DNA from: Nematostella vectensis
Taxonomy: Eukaryota; Cnidaria; Anthozoa; Actiniaria; Edwardsiidae
Direction: 5' to 3'
NCBI RefSeq assembly: GCF_932526225.1
Contig: NC_064037.1
Span: 2,356,001 to 2,420,000, forward strand
Length of the DNA stretch: 64,000 nucleotides
This document shows positions 41,698 to 54,576 of the stretch, piece by piece. How positions within the stretch are numbered: position 1 is the first letter of the stretch; the number at the start of each line of letters is the position of its first letter. The notes beneath the pieces were generated by a model. That model was not told where the DNA came from. It worked only from the letters and a program-made list of their open reading frames with translations, and ran no database searches. The translations under genes were made by a program, and so were the position numbers.

Positions 41698-44600
41698 TCA
41701 GCATTGTGATAGCTTGTCTTCTCTCCATAACATAGCATTTGCCTTTTGCTCGTCTATAGGAGCTAATGGATTGAACACAACTCTAGCTTCCTCTTTGCGT
41801 AAAACTTCCTCTGCTGGTTCATATACCGGGTTATCATAGGTCTTAGCTACAACATCATGTGACATCTTGATTAGCGTAGGCGCCGACAAAGAATCGATCT
41901 CTATCCTCTTGTGCGTCGTTAGACTAACACTAGCCTCACATGTGCAGACCGGGTCGGTATCCGTTGGAGAGCTCGACGATGGTAGTACGAATGCAGGATT
42001 AGTGAACTCGTACTCGTGTCGTTCCATCATTTCCTCAAAAGGCACACTCACTTCTTTAGAAGCCTTTGGGTTGAATTGAATTCTTCCTCTCTTAGACCTA
42101 TATTTCCGCCTCTTTCGCAATTTACAGATAATGAAAGCGCTAATCAGAACTATGAGTAATACTAAAACGGCTGCTACTAATCCGTACGTCGCTGCCGGCC
42201 CGAAATGATAGCCATCATCTCGCGGAGACTGGGTCGATGTGATACTGGAGTACTTTTCGCACCGCTGACCAAAGTAATTGAAAGGGCAGACGCATGCATA
42301 TTCGTTGCTAAGAGGATAACACGTGCCACCATGGAGACATGGGTTAGGTTCGCAGTTACGCCAGTCCTGGAGACAATTATCTCCTGTCCAGGGGTACTGA
42401 CAGGGCTTACAATCAGCCCCACCGTACCCTAGGGCGCAGCCGTTGCAGTCACTGCTCCAAGGTATGCTACACAAACAAGTGTGTTTCGTCGCGTCCTCGG
42501 GATACGAGATGCAAGTTCCGTTGTGGGGGCAAATTGAGGCGTTCTGCCGACAAATTGTATCGTCTGTATCGCAGTTTACGCCAATAAATGGTTCCTTACA
42601 GACACAAATGAAACCGTTGGTTTTGTCCACGCATAACCCACCATTAAGGCAACTATCCTTCTCACAATCATCGACATCGGTTTCACAATATTTGCCAGTA
42701 AATCCTGCCCTGCAAGTGCATTGGAAGCCGTTTTCCAGGTTCTCGCATCTACTAGAGCCGGATGAGTTACAGGGGTTCGAGAGGCACTCATTAATATCTG
42801 CCTTACAATTCGGGGGCGACCATCCCGGTTTGCAAGGACAAGTATAATTTTCCCAGCCCCCAAAACCATCTTGGCATTCCCCGATGGTATTGTCCGGGTG
42901 GCAAGGGTTCGGCGCACAGAAGTCAATATCATTGCAAATGTGTCCATTGCCAGTGAATCCAACTCGGCAAGTGCAGGAGGCCCGCCCCGGGCCCACGCGA
43001 GCACAGGTGGCTTGAGGACTGCAATAGCTCGTATTCGCGCATAAATCAACTTCCTTTACAATGACAGTAATCATAGAAGTTGTACTCAGTCCTCCCCGGT
43101 CAGTGGCGCGTACCGCAAGCGTGTACCGATCAATCGACCAGGCATCCAGCTGTGACGTGACAACTAGCGCACCGTCACGCACTGCAAAGTCACTTGCGTT
43201 ACTCCCGCCAAGCGAAATCGCAAAAATTTTATCATAATTGTCTTCGTCTTCGACAACAAACTGTCCAATGGTATGCCCCACAGTCACGCTTTCCAATACT
43301 GTCACGCTCGTTTTACCATCTAGCGTGACTTTAGATGGGGCCTCATTGATATCACTAATGTTTATATGGAACGATTTTGTAAACTGAAGACTTGTGAATA
43401 CCTCGCGAACGGTGACTTGAATCGTGATCACTGGGGTTCGCTCGTGATCCAACGGGTGACGTGACACAAAGACGTCATTTCCAACCAACCGGAATGGTAC
43501 ACCTTGTGAAGTCACTTCTAAAGAATACGCCGACGGTGCAGAGTCTGGATCTGTTACGGTGATGCTTCCGACTAGGGTACCCTCGGGGGAGTTTTCCTTG
43601 ATCACTAGGGAGGAGAGGGTGAGGTCGGTTGGTGCTTCTGCTACGTCAAGTACATACACCTTTAAATACGCTACTGTTGATAGCTGTGGTGACCCATTAT
43701 CTGTGCATTTTAAGAAAATAGTTAAATTTGTACGAGCTTCGTAATCTAGTTTCTCACGAACTACAATCGAGTTGGTACCAGGCTGAATCATAAACTCGGT
43801 GGGGACTCGGCTCGATTCCGTAGATCTTCGTTTTCTACGAGAAAAATCCGATTGCGGTCGATAAGCGTTAACAGTCACGTACAACTGCGCATCTTCCTCG
43901 CTTATCAGTCCGCATGTGTGCTTTTGTGCAGTGTGCGAGGTATCTTCGTCTATGACGTGCACATACGAGACCAGGGTAATACCCGCTACGGCAGACTCGT
44001 TGACCGCTGCCACGGGGACAGTATTCGTTGCCAGTGCACTAGATATGTTCACTCGCGCCTGGTCTAGGGTGGTATCACCGCGTGCATCGATGAATATAAC
44101 ATTAGACGGGGCGTCATTAGCATCCAATACGTCCAGAACAAACTCCCTTTGACACCAAAATCCTCCGCCGTCAGTGCACTTTATCGTTATGTTATGACTC
44201 CGGTGCTTTTCGTAGTCCAATGCAAGTCCATTTCCTATTGCCAAGTCAATCTTTGTATTGTTGTGAACAATGCGGAACCTTCCTTCCGCGTCGTCAACTA
44301 ACAAACACGTAAATGCTTGTGGGAATGTGTCGGGGTCGATAACAGTTATCGTTCCCACGATCGTTCCGACAGCGGCATTTTCGAGCATGCTTAATGGACT
44401 AAGCTTAATATCTGTTGGTTTCTCGTTGGTATCGAGAATTGGTATCTTCAATATCGTGACCTTGGTCAGCGGAGTGGGTCTACCGTTGTCTGTGGTGGAT
44501 ATCGTAAGATGTATATAGGGGACGGATTCGTAGTCGATTTTTGAGCTGTCAGCCACGTGGAGTTTGTTGGTTTCGCGAAGCTCAAGGGCACCGATCGGGC

Positions 44601-47600
44601 TTTGTGAGTGGATGATATATTTATGGGTCTGTCCTAGATCTTCGTCAAGCGTTCTTAATTCCACTACCAATTTCGACATCTGTGGGACAAAACATCAAAT
44701 ACAGACGGTTATTTTATTTAGTGGCGGCATAGAGAGAGGAATATTGATCGATTTCAGAATTTTTTTGAGAACTAAAAGCCTGCTTTTTAAACGTAATTTA
44801 TGCTTTTCTCGTTGCATTAAACCTTTTTTTGTCAGTTTATTTGACCTGCAAGCAATGTGTTAAACTCTCGTTTTGTTAGGGGTGAATGACGTAACGCCTT
44901 ATTACCTCAGAGTTTTCGGTCACAGCCGTCCCAGGGGGCACCACAATCTCACTAGGTACATCATTCACGTCCAGTACTTGCACCAACAGAGCTTGTGTAA
45001 CACTAGAGTTACCGCTGTCCACACAAGTTACGTTAATTACATAGGTGTCCCGCGATTCGTAGTCTAGCCTCGCTGTGGTGATGAGGCGGTTGCCATGGAT
45101 GGTGAAAGGTACACTAGATGTATTTTTTGAAGACTGTAATAAGTAGGTAAAATTGTCATTTGAGTCTTGGTCTTCGGCTAGTAACTTGGCGACAATGTAC
45201 CCCGGACTATGATTCTCCGGAACCTGTGGTTCAGATAATAATTGTGCATTATTATTTTACTGGTCTACTAGTTAGAAGTGAATAATAAGTTGAGAGCTCC
45301 AAATCGATTGTTTCCGTGTGTGTAGGATTAAAAAGGGAATACCAGATTCGAACGGCAATAAAGTCGACCACAAACAACCAGGACGCTAAATTTGTTAAAA
45401 ATGTTGAATCAAGTTTTATGGTCTAGAAAGAACTTGTGCTATATTTCTGTTTATGAGTATTAAGAATTGTATATTTTTATTTAACTAATCTGAAATATTT
45501 TGCCATGCGCAAAAATGCGTTTGCTCGTCGTCTCAGTCGTCACGTTGCCCATCTTTAAGTCCCCATAGTCACTGTCACTGAGACGAAATATCCGCCCAAA
45601 AAAGAATTAAACAACAAAGAAACAAAAAAGTTAACTTTACCTCGAATGTTCCGCTCTCTGATAGAACCCTAGTCGGAGCCTCGTTCTCGTTCATGATGTT
45701 TACAACGAACTGCTGTTGGACTGAGCCGCCATCTTGATCACGACACTCCACGTCAATCAAACACATTGCCCCGCCCACTCCCTCAAAATCCAATCTACGT
45801 GGGTCTGCCACTTTAAGAGTCAAACCGCTGACCATAAACCGACCGTATGCGTCGTTGCGCAGGTTGCAAACGAAAGACTGGGGCAGAAAGGGCTCATCCG
45901 GGTCTTCCACAATCAATCGACCAATCATAGTGCCTCTTGGAGAATTTTCTACAATATTTCTGTTTGTGAGATTGATCGCGGATGGGGGCTCGTTCACGTT
46001 GATAACAGCAATGATGAATGTTTGATTGACAGATATTTGCGTGTAGGGGGTATCCTGGATGTTGAAGGTAATGTTATGATTTTGAGCCTTCTCGTAGTCC
46101 AGCGGTCTTGCTGTCAGGAGTTTGCACGTGTGGCTAAAGGAGGTTGGCTGCAACTGTAGGAAAACGTTTTGGAATATCATTTTGTGATAAGGGTTCCCAG
46201 GAGTAAAATAAAACACTGCGGGAATATATACAATGTTTAGAAAGAAAGCTTTAGTGAAGCCCCGAACCTTCCAGGAAAAATGACAAAAAATATGAAAGTG
46301 GAGAGCTATCCAGGCTTCATTTATAAGGGATGTACTAATCTTCCTTCGTAATCCAAAATCATATCAAATTATTTGTACTACCGAGACCATTGCTCTCTCT
46401 CTATTTTTTGTAATTGAGTGATTTAGATCCAGGGCGCCGGCAGGACGTGAAAAAGCATGAAGCTGGCAAGAAATGCGTGCGCGCGCAATCGAACGTGCGC
46501 GAGGCGGCGTCCTCTTGCCGGCGTCGTAGATCTAAATCACCCTAATAACGCTTGTGACGTAAAATGTGTACCATAAACGCATCATCAGGGTCGTCTATGG
46601 CAGTGAAGGCCAGGTGCCTCATTTGCGGTTCACGCAACATCACGATTCCAACCAGCGCATGCGCAGTATTTTCCACCACTGAACTGTGATGAAGTACCAA
46701 GTAATCATCCGGGAACTCAGTCACATCAAGAACCTGGGGTCGAGTGAAATGTATTAGATTGACTCAGCCTACAAACCCTTTATTTTGGTTCAACTGCATC
46801 ATAGAAGGAAAGGAACAACCTATTTGTCAGAAAGTCACATTTATTTGCATAGCTACTTACAGATATGGTAAACTCTCTAAAGCTCGTCCTTTCAGCATTT
46901 CCACGCACGCGTACAACCACCGTGTACTGTGGGCGCGTCTCGTAATCCAGCGGCCTCGTCGTCACCAGCATACGAGTATTTGCCGTATTGCCGCTGGTCA
47001 AAGCAAAGGTGCCATTGCAGTCATCGTCTAGGTCAAATACGAGCGTCTCTGTAGGATCGTAGCTAAGGGCGTGGATTCGTCCCACGACAGATCCTGGGGC
47101 CTTGTTCTCTGAGATTTCACTTGAGTCTATGGTGATGTTGATCTGGGCAGACATGTTGAGGTTTTGCACTTCAATGAAAAACAACTGAGGGAAAGCTACA
47201 CTTGTCCTGCAAGAGTCGGAAAACGTTTATTACCTTTGATCTAAATTAAAAACGGTAAAACGTTCGAGGAATCTCATCTCATTCTAAAACATATAACCGC
47301 TGAGTGTGGTCGGCAGCGCACCGAGGGCTACACAAATCCTAGGAATAGCGCTTGGACAAGGTTTAGATTATAAAGAATATTACTAATAATGTGTTTTTAA
47401 GGGGTCGGGAACATAGATACTCGCAGGCCTATATAGAGAGTCCTGCCAAAAAAAAAATTGTTTGACTTTAACTTGCATCGCTACTAAGTAAATATACGTT
47501 TGATACACTAAAAGGAACAACCAATATTTCAATTATATCCCCGTCTACAGTTGTGATCTTATGAAACAGTTCTAGGGGGAGGAGGTTATTGCGTGTTTTC

Positions 47601-50600
47601 CCATGATGTCGGTAGATAAGTCTTTCAAACCGTGAAAATAATCTTACTTATCGTAACACCAGGCCCTGAATGTTACCTATCGTAACGCCAGGCCCTGAAT
47701 CTTACTTATCATAACACCAAACCCTGAATCTTACCTATCGTAACACCAAATCATGAATCTTACCTATCGTAACACCAGACCCTGGATCTTACCTATCGTA
47801 ACACCAGACCCTGGATCTTACCTATCGTAACACCAGACCCTGACAGGCTGGCGTGTGGCAGTCGCATTCTTCAGAGACTTTTTAACTCTCAGCTCCAGTC
47901 CCAGTATCTCGAATAGGCTGTTCTGGGTCAGCAGAATGCAGTAATGTGTATCACTAGCGTCCTCGTCCTCGACCGTGAACCTCCCAACTAGACTTCCGAC
48001 GGGGGCGCTGTCACTCGCGATGTAATGTGATAGAAATACTTGCGTCGGTGCGTCATTCGCATCAAGAATGCTAATGTTGTAATCAGCTTGGACACTCAAC
48101 CCACCTTTGTCTCGGCAAAAAATACCTACGCTTACCACGTGATCCGATGTCAACGCTTCGTAATTGGTATTCCCTGTGACAATCAGCTCTTTGTCGCGTA
48201 TGCCGAAGAATTCATCGGTCATGACGTCACATGTTGTGACGTCACCATCATCAGGGTCTTTGACGTTTATATATGCCACAGGGTACCCGGCGAGTTTATT
48301 TTCTGGTACACAAAGCGTTACACCAGGAGAGCATGAAAGCTGTGACGTGAGCTCGATTGATGTTGGGGCCTCGTTGCTATTGGTGACGGTGATGTTAAAG
48401 ACCTGGTTACGGGTCAAATTCCCCGAATCCCTCACCTTCACCTGTATGCTCAAAGGGTTCAATACTGTCTCAAAGTCCACGACTTTATTGACGATGAGAT
48501 TGCTGCCGTTGATTGAAACTGCATTGTTAGAACTTGTTTCTAAGGAAAAACGGTGTCTGTCTTGAGCATCCGGATCCTGCGTACTTAGTGAGCCAATCAA
48601 GGTCCCCACAGGCGCATTTTCTGAAAACGAATCCGATGACAATGAAATCATAGTGGGTGGCTCATTAATGTCACTCAAGAAGATTCTAATAGATGACGTC
48701 ACCGATGCCGCAACCTGGTCCGTCACGCGGATTAGGAGCGTCCAGGTATTGCGTGACTCAAAATCAAGCCTCCTTGCGTTACCAACAATGACTGTTGAGT
48801 TGTGTATCCGGAAGGGTGAACCTTGAGTTAGGATTTCAAACACGTGAGTGTCTTTGGCGTCTTCGTCTATGGCGGTTAGGGTTCCCACATGGGTCCCATT
48901 TCGAGTGCCATTTACATCAGGGTCATCACTGTACTCATCAAGCGAGCCCCCGTTAAATATCACTCCCGTGGGAGGGTCACTGCAGTCAAAGACTGTCACG
49001 TTAATCGCCTGGCTGGCGACCAGGATCGGGTTACCATTATCGCGAACCTGTACCGTGATTGTGTACCTCGACTGCGTCTCGTAGCTTAGCGGTGAATTCA
49101 AGACAAGCCGTGACTCCTCGACTCTGAATGTTCCCCTTGCGTCTGTTAGCAGAGTGTAGGTGAGGTTGGTGTCTGCGTCCGCATCGTGTGAAGAGAGGAG
49201 TCCGATGGTGGAATGCACAGAGGCGTTCTCGTACACAACGGGCGGGGCTAGAACTGGAGGAGCTGGAGAAGATATAAACATGTGTTAGTGGGAAAAACAG
49301 AGAGAGGAGTTACAGAGAGGAATTCACAGTGGCGTTCCCGGTACACAATGGGGTGTAGAATTGGCGGACCTGGAGAATAAATACATGCGTTAGTGGGAAA
49401 GATGACGAGGAGTCAGATGGTGGAGCTCGAGGTAGAATTGGAGGACCTGGTGAATACATAGCGCTAACAAACGTTTGTTTTTTCTGAGATAGGTATATGT
49501 ACCATATCCCCCTAACCCTAAGACCAGTACCAGTTCATGGAGTCTTTACATGAAGTACTGACCCAATAACCAAGTTCACTTACTCGGAGGTTCATTTACG
49601 TCCATGACATCGATAGTGAAATTCTGCACATGCGATAGAGGGGGTGTACCGCTGTCCGTCGACATAACTTGAATGAAAAACTGCGGGTGCGTTTCAAAAT
49701 CCATTTCCCTTACTACCACCAGAACTCCTAAAGAATTATCCACACCAAATGTGCCTTCAGCACTGTCTACCATCGTGTACGAGTGACTCTGCCGAGAATC
49801 TACATCCAGAGTGGTCAATTTACCAACGACCGAGCCAAGAGGGCTGTTCTCGGGGACTGAGTCCGAGGAGATGAGGATGGCCGAGGGAGGCCTATTGGAG
49901 CCTGGGTCTAGGTCCTCGCACTGGGCGCGGATGATGCTCCAGATAGCGGATGATTGACAGGTGATGTTATTGATACCGAGAAGATATCCCAAGGTGCAGC
50001 TCAAGGTGCACGTGCTGCCATACCTAGACGAAAAAGAAATAAAAATAAATAAAATAAATGTAACAAGGAGGAGGATCTGCTGGAAAGAGCTGGGATGAAG
50101 CCGCGAGTCAAGATCAGAAGTTTGAAGATGATTGGCCATATCCTAAGGCAAGATAGAGAAAGTGACACCAGCGTGGCAATGACGTGGGTACACGAGGAAA
50201 GAAGGAGATGGGGAAGACAAAGGACGGCGTGGAGGAGTACAGTGGAAAGAGAGAGGAGATATGGTGGCTGGAAATCCCTCCTTATGACTGAACACGTCCA
50301 TTTCTGTGGATTTACGCTATCCTCTCGCAGCTCTAAGTTGAAATTCTTTAGCCACTAAACAGCCATGTAAATGTAACACGAATGCCATTTACTTACTTAC
50401 TTGTACTGATCATGCGTTCCATCGCACGTGACTCGAATCTCGCTAGTTCCCTCGGGAATCCCGCAGTCGACCCGCTCACAGCTCCTACCATTTTGACCGA
50501 GCTTGTAACCGAGTTCACAAATGCAAGTATACGATCCCACGGTGTTCATGCAGTGCTGCTCGCAGCCGTGTCCTGATTGGCTACACTCGTTGACGTCACG

Positions 50601-53600
50601 ACATGTGAAACCGTCCCCTAGCAACAAAAAGCCGGAAGAACATGCGCAGTACAAGGATCCTCGTGTGTTGACGCATCGCTGACTGCAGGGGTTAAGTGAT
50701 GATTGACACTCGTTGACGTCATCGCACGTGTTGTTCACGGGGTTGTAGTTAAGGCCCGATGCGCATGTGCAGGTAAAAGAGCCAATCGTGTTGATGCAGG
50801 TCTCTGATAACATATTAAAAAAAAACGGAATCGGATCACTCATAGCAGGCGTACGTAGACAGTAGTGCAGACAATATTTGTATAGCAGGAGTGCAGTGAG
50901 ACTTTCAAACTCTCGTATGCGGGCTAGCAACCCTGACAGTGGCTGCTTTTGCCAGGTGCTGCGAGATAGTTCGACAACACTTTTTTCTTGTGGCTATTCT
51001 AGCGAGGCTACGCCAGGAATGCTATACAGACTTTAGATTGTTTCATTTTAAAAGAACTTGTACGAATCAAAAGAAACAAAAATGTAAATGTATAATTCTT
51101 CAAAACACTTAGGTGGTGACGCCATGCCTACCTTTTAGACATTTAGGGAGGGATTCTGAGGCATAATAGCGGAATGTTTTAGCTTTTCCATGAGTTGTCT
51201 TATGCTTAAAAGTATAGACTATATTAAGCAAAAGATGTCTGAAAGTAGTGGAGGGGGGGGCGTGACAGTTGTGTCACTACTCGGACAGTACCTGGGCAGG
51301 CGTGAGTGACGCTGCTACACTCGTCCACATCCTCACAACCATGTAAGTCCGCCGTCAGAGCATAACCAGACCGACATGTACAGTAGTACGAGGAGTCAGT
51401 GTTGATACACTGGAACTCACATCCACCGCGATTAACACGGCATTCATCTGCATCTACAAATAAAGTGGAAACACTTTGTTATGATCAACAGCACCTATAT
51501 TACGGCTGTGTACAACAGCCTTCCTCAGGGTGACTGAAGCTAGCAACTGTAGTTACACGTGCGCGCAATTAATCTAGACATGTTTCCAGACAGGGTCTTC
51601 GTATGCGCGCATATTACATTTCCGTTATTTTGTATTTGTTATTGTTAGTACGAGCCGTTATCTTTATCACGTGTAACTACAGTTGCTAGCTTTGTAGCTT
51701 CAGTCACCCTGAGGAAGGCTGTTGTACACAGCCGAAATATAGGTGCTGTTGATCATAACAAAGTGTTTTCTCTTGTTATTAATTAAATTGCATCGAGAAT
51801 CTAGTTTTGACAACACAAAGAGATGCTTGTGATTTATTCATATTTACAAATAAAGTGGAATGTGTTAAAGGCGCTATAGTTACACTGTTTGCGCATGGCG
51901 TTTTATAGGGTTGGTCATGCTATAGATGAATCATTCTTCAGGTCCGTAGCAGGGGGTGGGGCACCGGGGGCACGTGCCCAACCCCAATATTAAGGAAATG
52001 ACCAGTAGGAGAGCGTGGCTGGGCCCCCCATTGTTTGCTTAATGTTTCTGTATCGTGCACCCTCCTCCCCTCTGTAATTCGAGGAATGCTACCGCTATGT
52101 TCTTCCTGTATCAATCGGGGGACCAAGTTTTCATGATATATTCGTCAGGCTTAATTCTATCTCTCTAAAGCAGACGGATAATTAAGTAAACTGTGTTGGC
52201 CCACAAATAAAGGAAAACTCACGACCTATCGTTTTACATGTTTAGTAGCAAAAATCGAGAGAGAGCGAACATGCAAATGCACGAAAGCGAACATGCAAGC
52301 GCTTGGCAAAATGGTTATTTGCACGTGAAAATGCCAGAAATGCATTATCACAAGTTACCTTTACAGGTCCTCAAATCCTCATTAAGCACATATCCATTGA
52401 GACAGGAGCAGTTGTACGATCCAAGTGAATTGGTGCAGATTTGACCACACCCTCCTCGGTTATAGCCACACTCGTTTATATCTAGTGATAAGGACAATAT
52501 AATTTACAAAATGATAAACTCTAGCACATATTTAAAAGTTTTACACTGATGATTTTTCCTATAATCTTATAAAGAAAGAGGTGGTAGTATTTCTTGGCCT
52601 GGTTACTTTCAAGAACGGAGCCGGTTCATAACAGATAGTTCAGGATACCTGTGCATGTTCGTTTATCCAATGAGAGCTCAAAACCAGGAGGGCATAAGCA
52701 GCTGTATCCACCAATCAGGTTCAAGCACGTGTGACTGCACCCTCCGTTATTGACCAAGCATTCGTTTGGACCTGTTTACAAAAAAAATATTCTTCGTTTC
52801 AATAACAATATGAAGTGCAACATCTAACAAAATTTATATGGCACATCCAGAATAGAAAATAACTTGACTGCTCTCTCCCTACTAAATACCTAAAAAAGTG
52901 GTCATAATTTGCTAGGGAAGCACAAAAGTGAAACCATATGGAAAGTCTAAAATCTAAGAAATTACTGTTTTTGGTGGTGAGAGGATAAGGGGAGATGTAG
53001 TGCACCACCAATTACAGCATTACTTTTAAATTTAACCATAAAAAAATGTTTGTACCTGCTCCTAGTTGTCGTTCAGGGTGATACACGTGTAATGCTGAAG
53101 GGCGTGTCATGCCGCCACTTAAACTGACCCGCCCACCACCACTCAATTTATCGCAATGTTCAATAGTGTGCTGTTGCCAGTCTGTCCAGTAAAGCCGATC
53201 CCTGAATAGTGTCAAAGAGTATGGATGGTACACCTTGGTATGGTCGATTAGAGTCAAGCGATTTTCCCCATCAAGATCACACTTCTCAACCATATCAGTG
53301 CTAGCATCAGCCCAGTAAATTTTCTTATCAACATAATCCATAGCCAAGCCATTTGGCCAAACCAGTCCTGTACTAACAAGAACTTCTTTGCCAGATCCAT
53401 CGCTCAATCGTGCCCTAGTGATCCTAGCATTTTGACCCCATTCTGTCCAATAAAGCTTGTCGTCCAGAGGGTCTACTAAAACAGCTCTTGGCTTTCCACT
53501 TGTGCCAATCAGAGCGCGGCGACCGGTACCATCTAGACCAATCACACTTATGGTACCGAGTCCAGGATCTGTCCAGAACAGCCTCCTCCCTTTCCAGTCC

Positions 53601-54576
53601 AGGGCTAAGTCCTCAGGTATGCCAAGGTTTGACATCACAAAGTCTTCAATTTTTGAGCTATCTAAACCTTGATGAATGTGAACTCTTTGAATTTTCTTGG
53701 TGGTCACATCAGACCAATAAATGTAACCAGATTTCACATCAAAGTCTAGACCGACAACGTTGATGAGTCCTCTCACGATATACCCATACCCGGTCCCATC
53801 TAGATTGATGTGCCGGATATCAACCGTGTTGGAGAATATTATGAATGGGCGATTGAGATCAATTGAACTTCCAGTACATACAACAAAAACTGGAAAAAAA
53901 TTAATATATTGCTTTAATGTATGTGACAACAAAATGATTAAATGTATGAGTATTGATGTATCAACTTTTACAACCAGTCCACAATTTTCTTGATTATGTT
54001 TTGTTATTACATGGATAATTGTCCAAGGTAAAGAAAGCAAAGGGTTTAAATAAAAGTAATAATAATAATAACAACAACAACAACAACAACAACAGCAGCA
54101 GCATTAGTAGTAGTAGAAACAAAAAAATAAAAGTAGAAATAAGGTTTACATAAGGCAAAGGCTAAAACGTTCTAAGACCAGACCAAAAACAAGAGAAATC
54201 ATAAAAGTATATTTCCCTGTCAAATGCAAATACGATTCAACCTGTTGCACTTCTCATAAATACACCGAAAAAAACACAATAACATTCCAACCATATGTTT
54301 TTAGGAACTTAGATACTTTTGGAAACTAATGTCTATTCTATTGTCGACTAATTATTGAGATTAGCAAAGAAATACCAAAGTTTTAACATTTTAAGGAATC
54401 CATTCAAGTGCAGTAGGTATTGTTTTCAAGGTAGTTCTTTGTAGTCACGATTTGCATATTCGCGAAAACGTGTAAAAAAAAATAGACAAAGAAACACATT
54501 TAGAAACTTTTGTGCTTTACTTACCTGAGAAATACACTAAAAAACAAGAAACAAAGATATTGTTGCATCTAGCCAT
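41698..54576 (-). CDS. Hybrid receptor: YWTD propeller, EGF, sushi, cadherins, TM
   Basis: Thirteen exons: 54576-54525, 53889-53056, 52771-52649, 52481-52359, 51447-51292, 50803-50401, 50023-49584, 49262-47822, 47206-46861, 46733-46572, 46153-45641, 45223-44906, 44679-41698. They close in phase at about 2630 aa. Signal peptide ([17 protein letters not shown]); LDLR class-B propeller about 30-290 (YWSD, FWTD, YWTE, YWAD, YWTD); EGF and calcium-binding EGFs (DINEC, DVDEC, DVNEC) to about 540; a sushi domain about 541-608; about 15 cadherin repeats to about 2180 (DxNEPP linkers, PENSP, LDYE); six or seven EGFs to about 2457; a transmembrane helix about 2467-2490; a 140-aa tail with YDNPVY (about residue 2587). 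RRKRR near 1918 is a possible furin site. It is a plausible adhesion/endocytic receptor at the cell surface. No catenin-binding region was recognised. I know of no named orthologue. Confidence 0.88.
47640..47850. repeat. 29-bp array seeded on a cadherin-gene donor (7 copies)
   Basis: On the minus strand the exon ending TGTTACGATAG|gtaag (donor at 47821-47820) is followed by about six further copies of its last 20 or so bases plus the donor. Several copies keep GATAG|GTAAGAT intact, so there are several equivalent donors 29 bp apart. Choosing a later one would add 29 nt per step and shift the frame. Confidence 0.93.
49193..49470. repeat. About 108-bp repeat seeded on a cadherin-gene acceptor
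   Basis: On the minus strand the acceptor and first 60 or so bases of the exon beginning at 49262 are repeated about 1.5 times upstream (49301-49408 and 49409-49470), diverged. Upstream copies read ccag|gtcc, forming AGGT at the splice-site position. Confidence 0.75.
50065..50330 (+). mobile_element. LINE (non-LTR retrotransposon) C-terminal fragment
   Basis: A short frame reads [13 protein letters not shown] and, further on, [19 protein letters not shown]. This matches the stereotyped tail downstream of the reverse transcriptase in many non-LTR elements (GHVLR ... GRP..TWRRT.E.E pattern). Nothing of the polymerase itself is present. It is an insertion in an intron of the cadherin-like receptor, antisense to it. 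Confidence 0.7.
51470..51770. mobile_element. MITE with about 100-bp inverted arms
   Basis: Left arm (about 51474-51561) and right arm (about 51667-51768) are inverted copies. Both carry aacaaagtgt, gatcaacagcacctatatt and gctgtgtacaacagccttcc (or complements). About 100 bp lies between. There is no ORF. It is located in the intron upstream of the 51447-51292 EGF exon. Confidence 0.85.

Noticed and set aside
42443-43049. ORFs of 134 and 157 aa antisense to or out of frame with the receptor's last exon
   Set aside because: Shadow frames of the 993-codon cadherin/EGF exon, whose own frame has clear domains.
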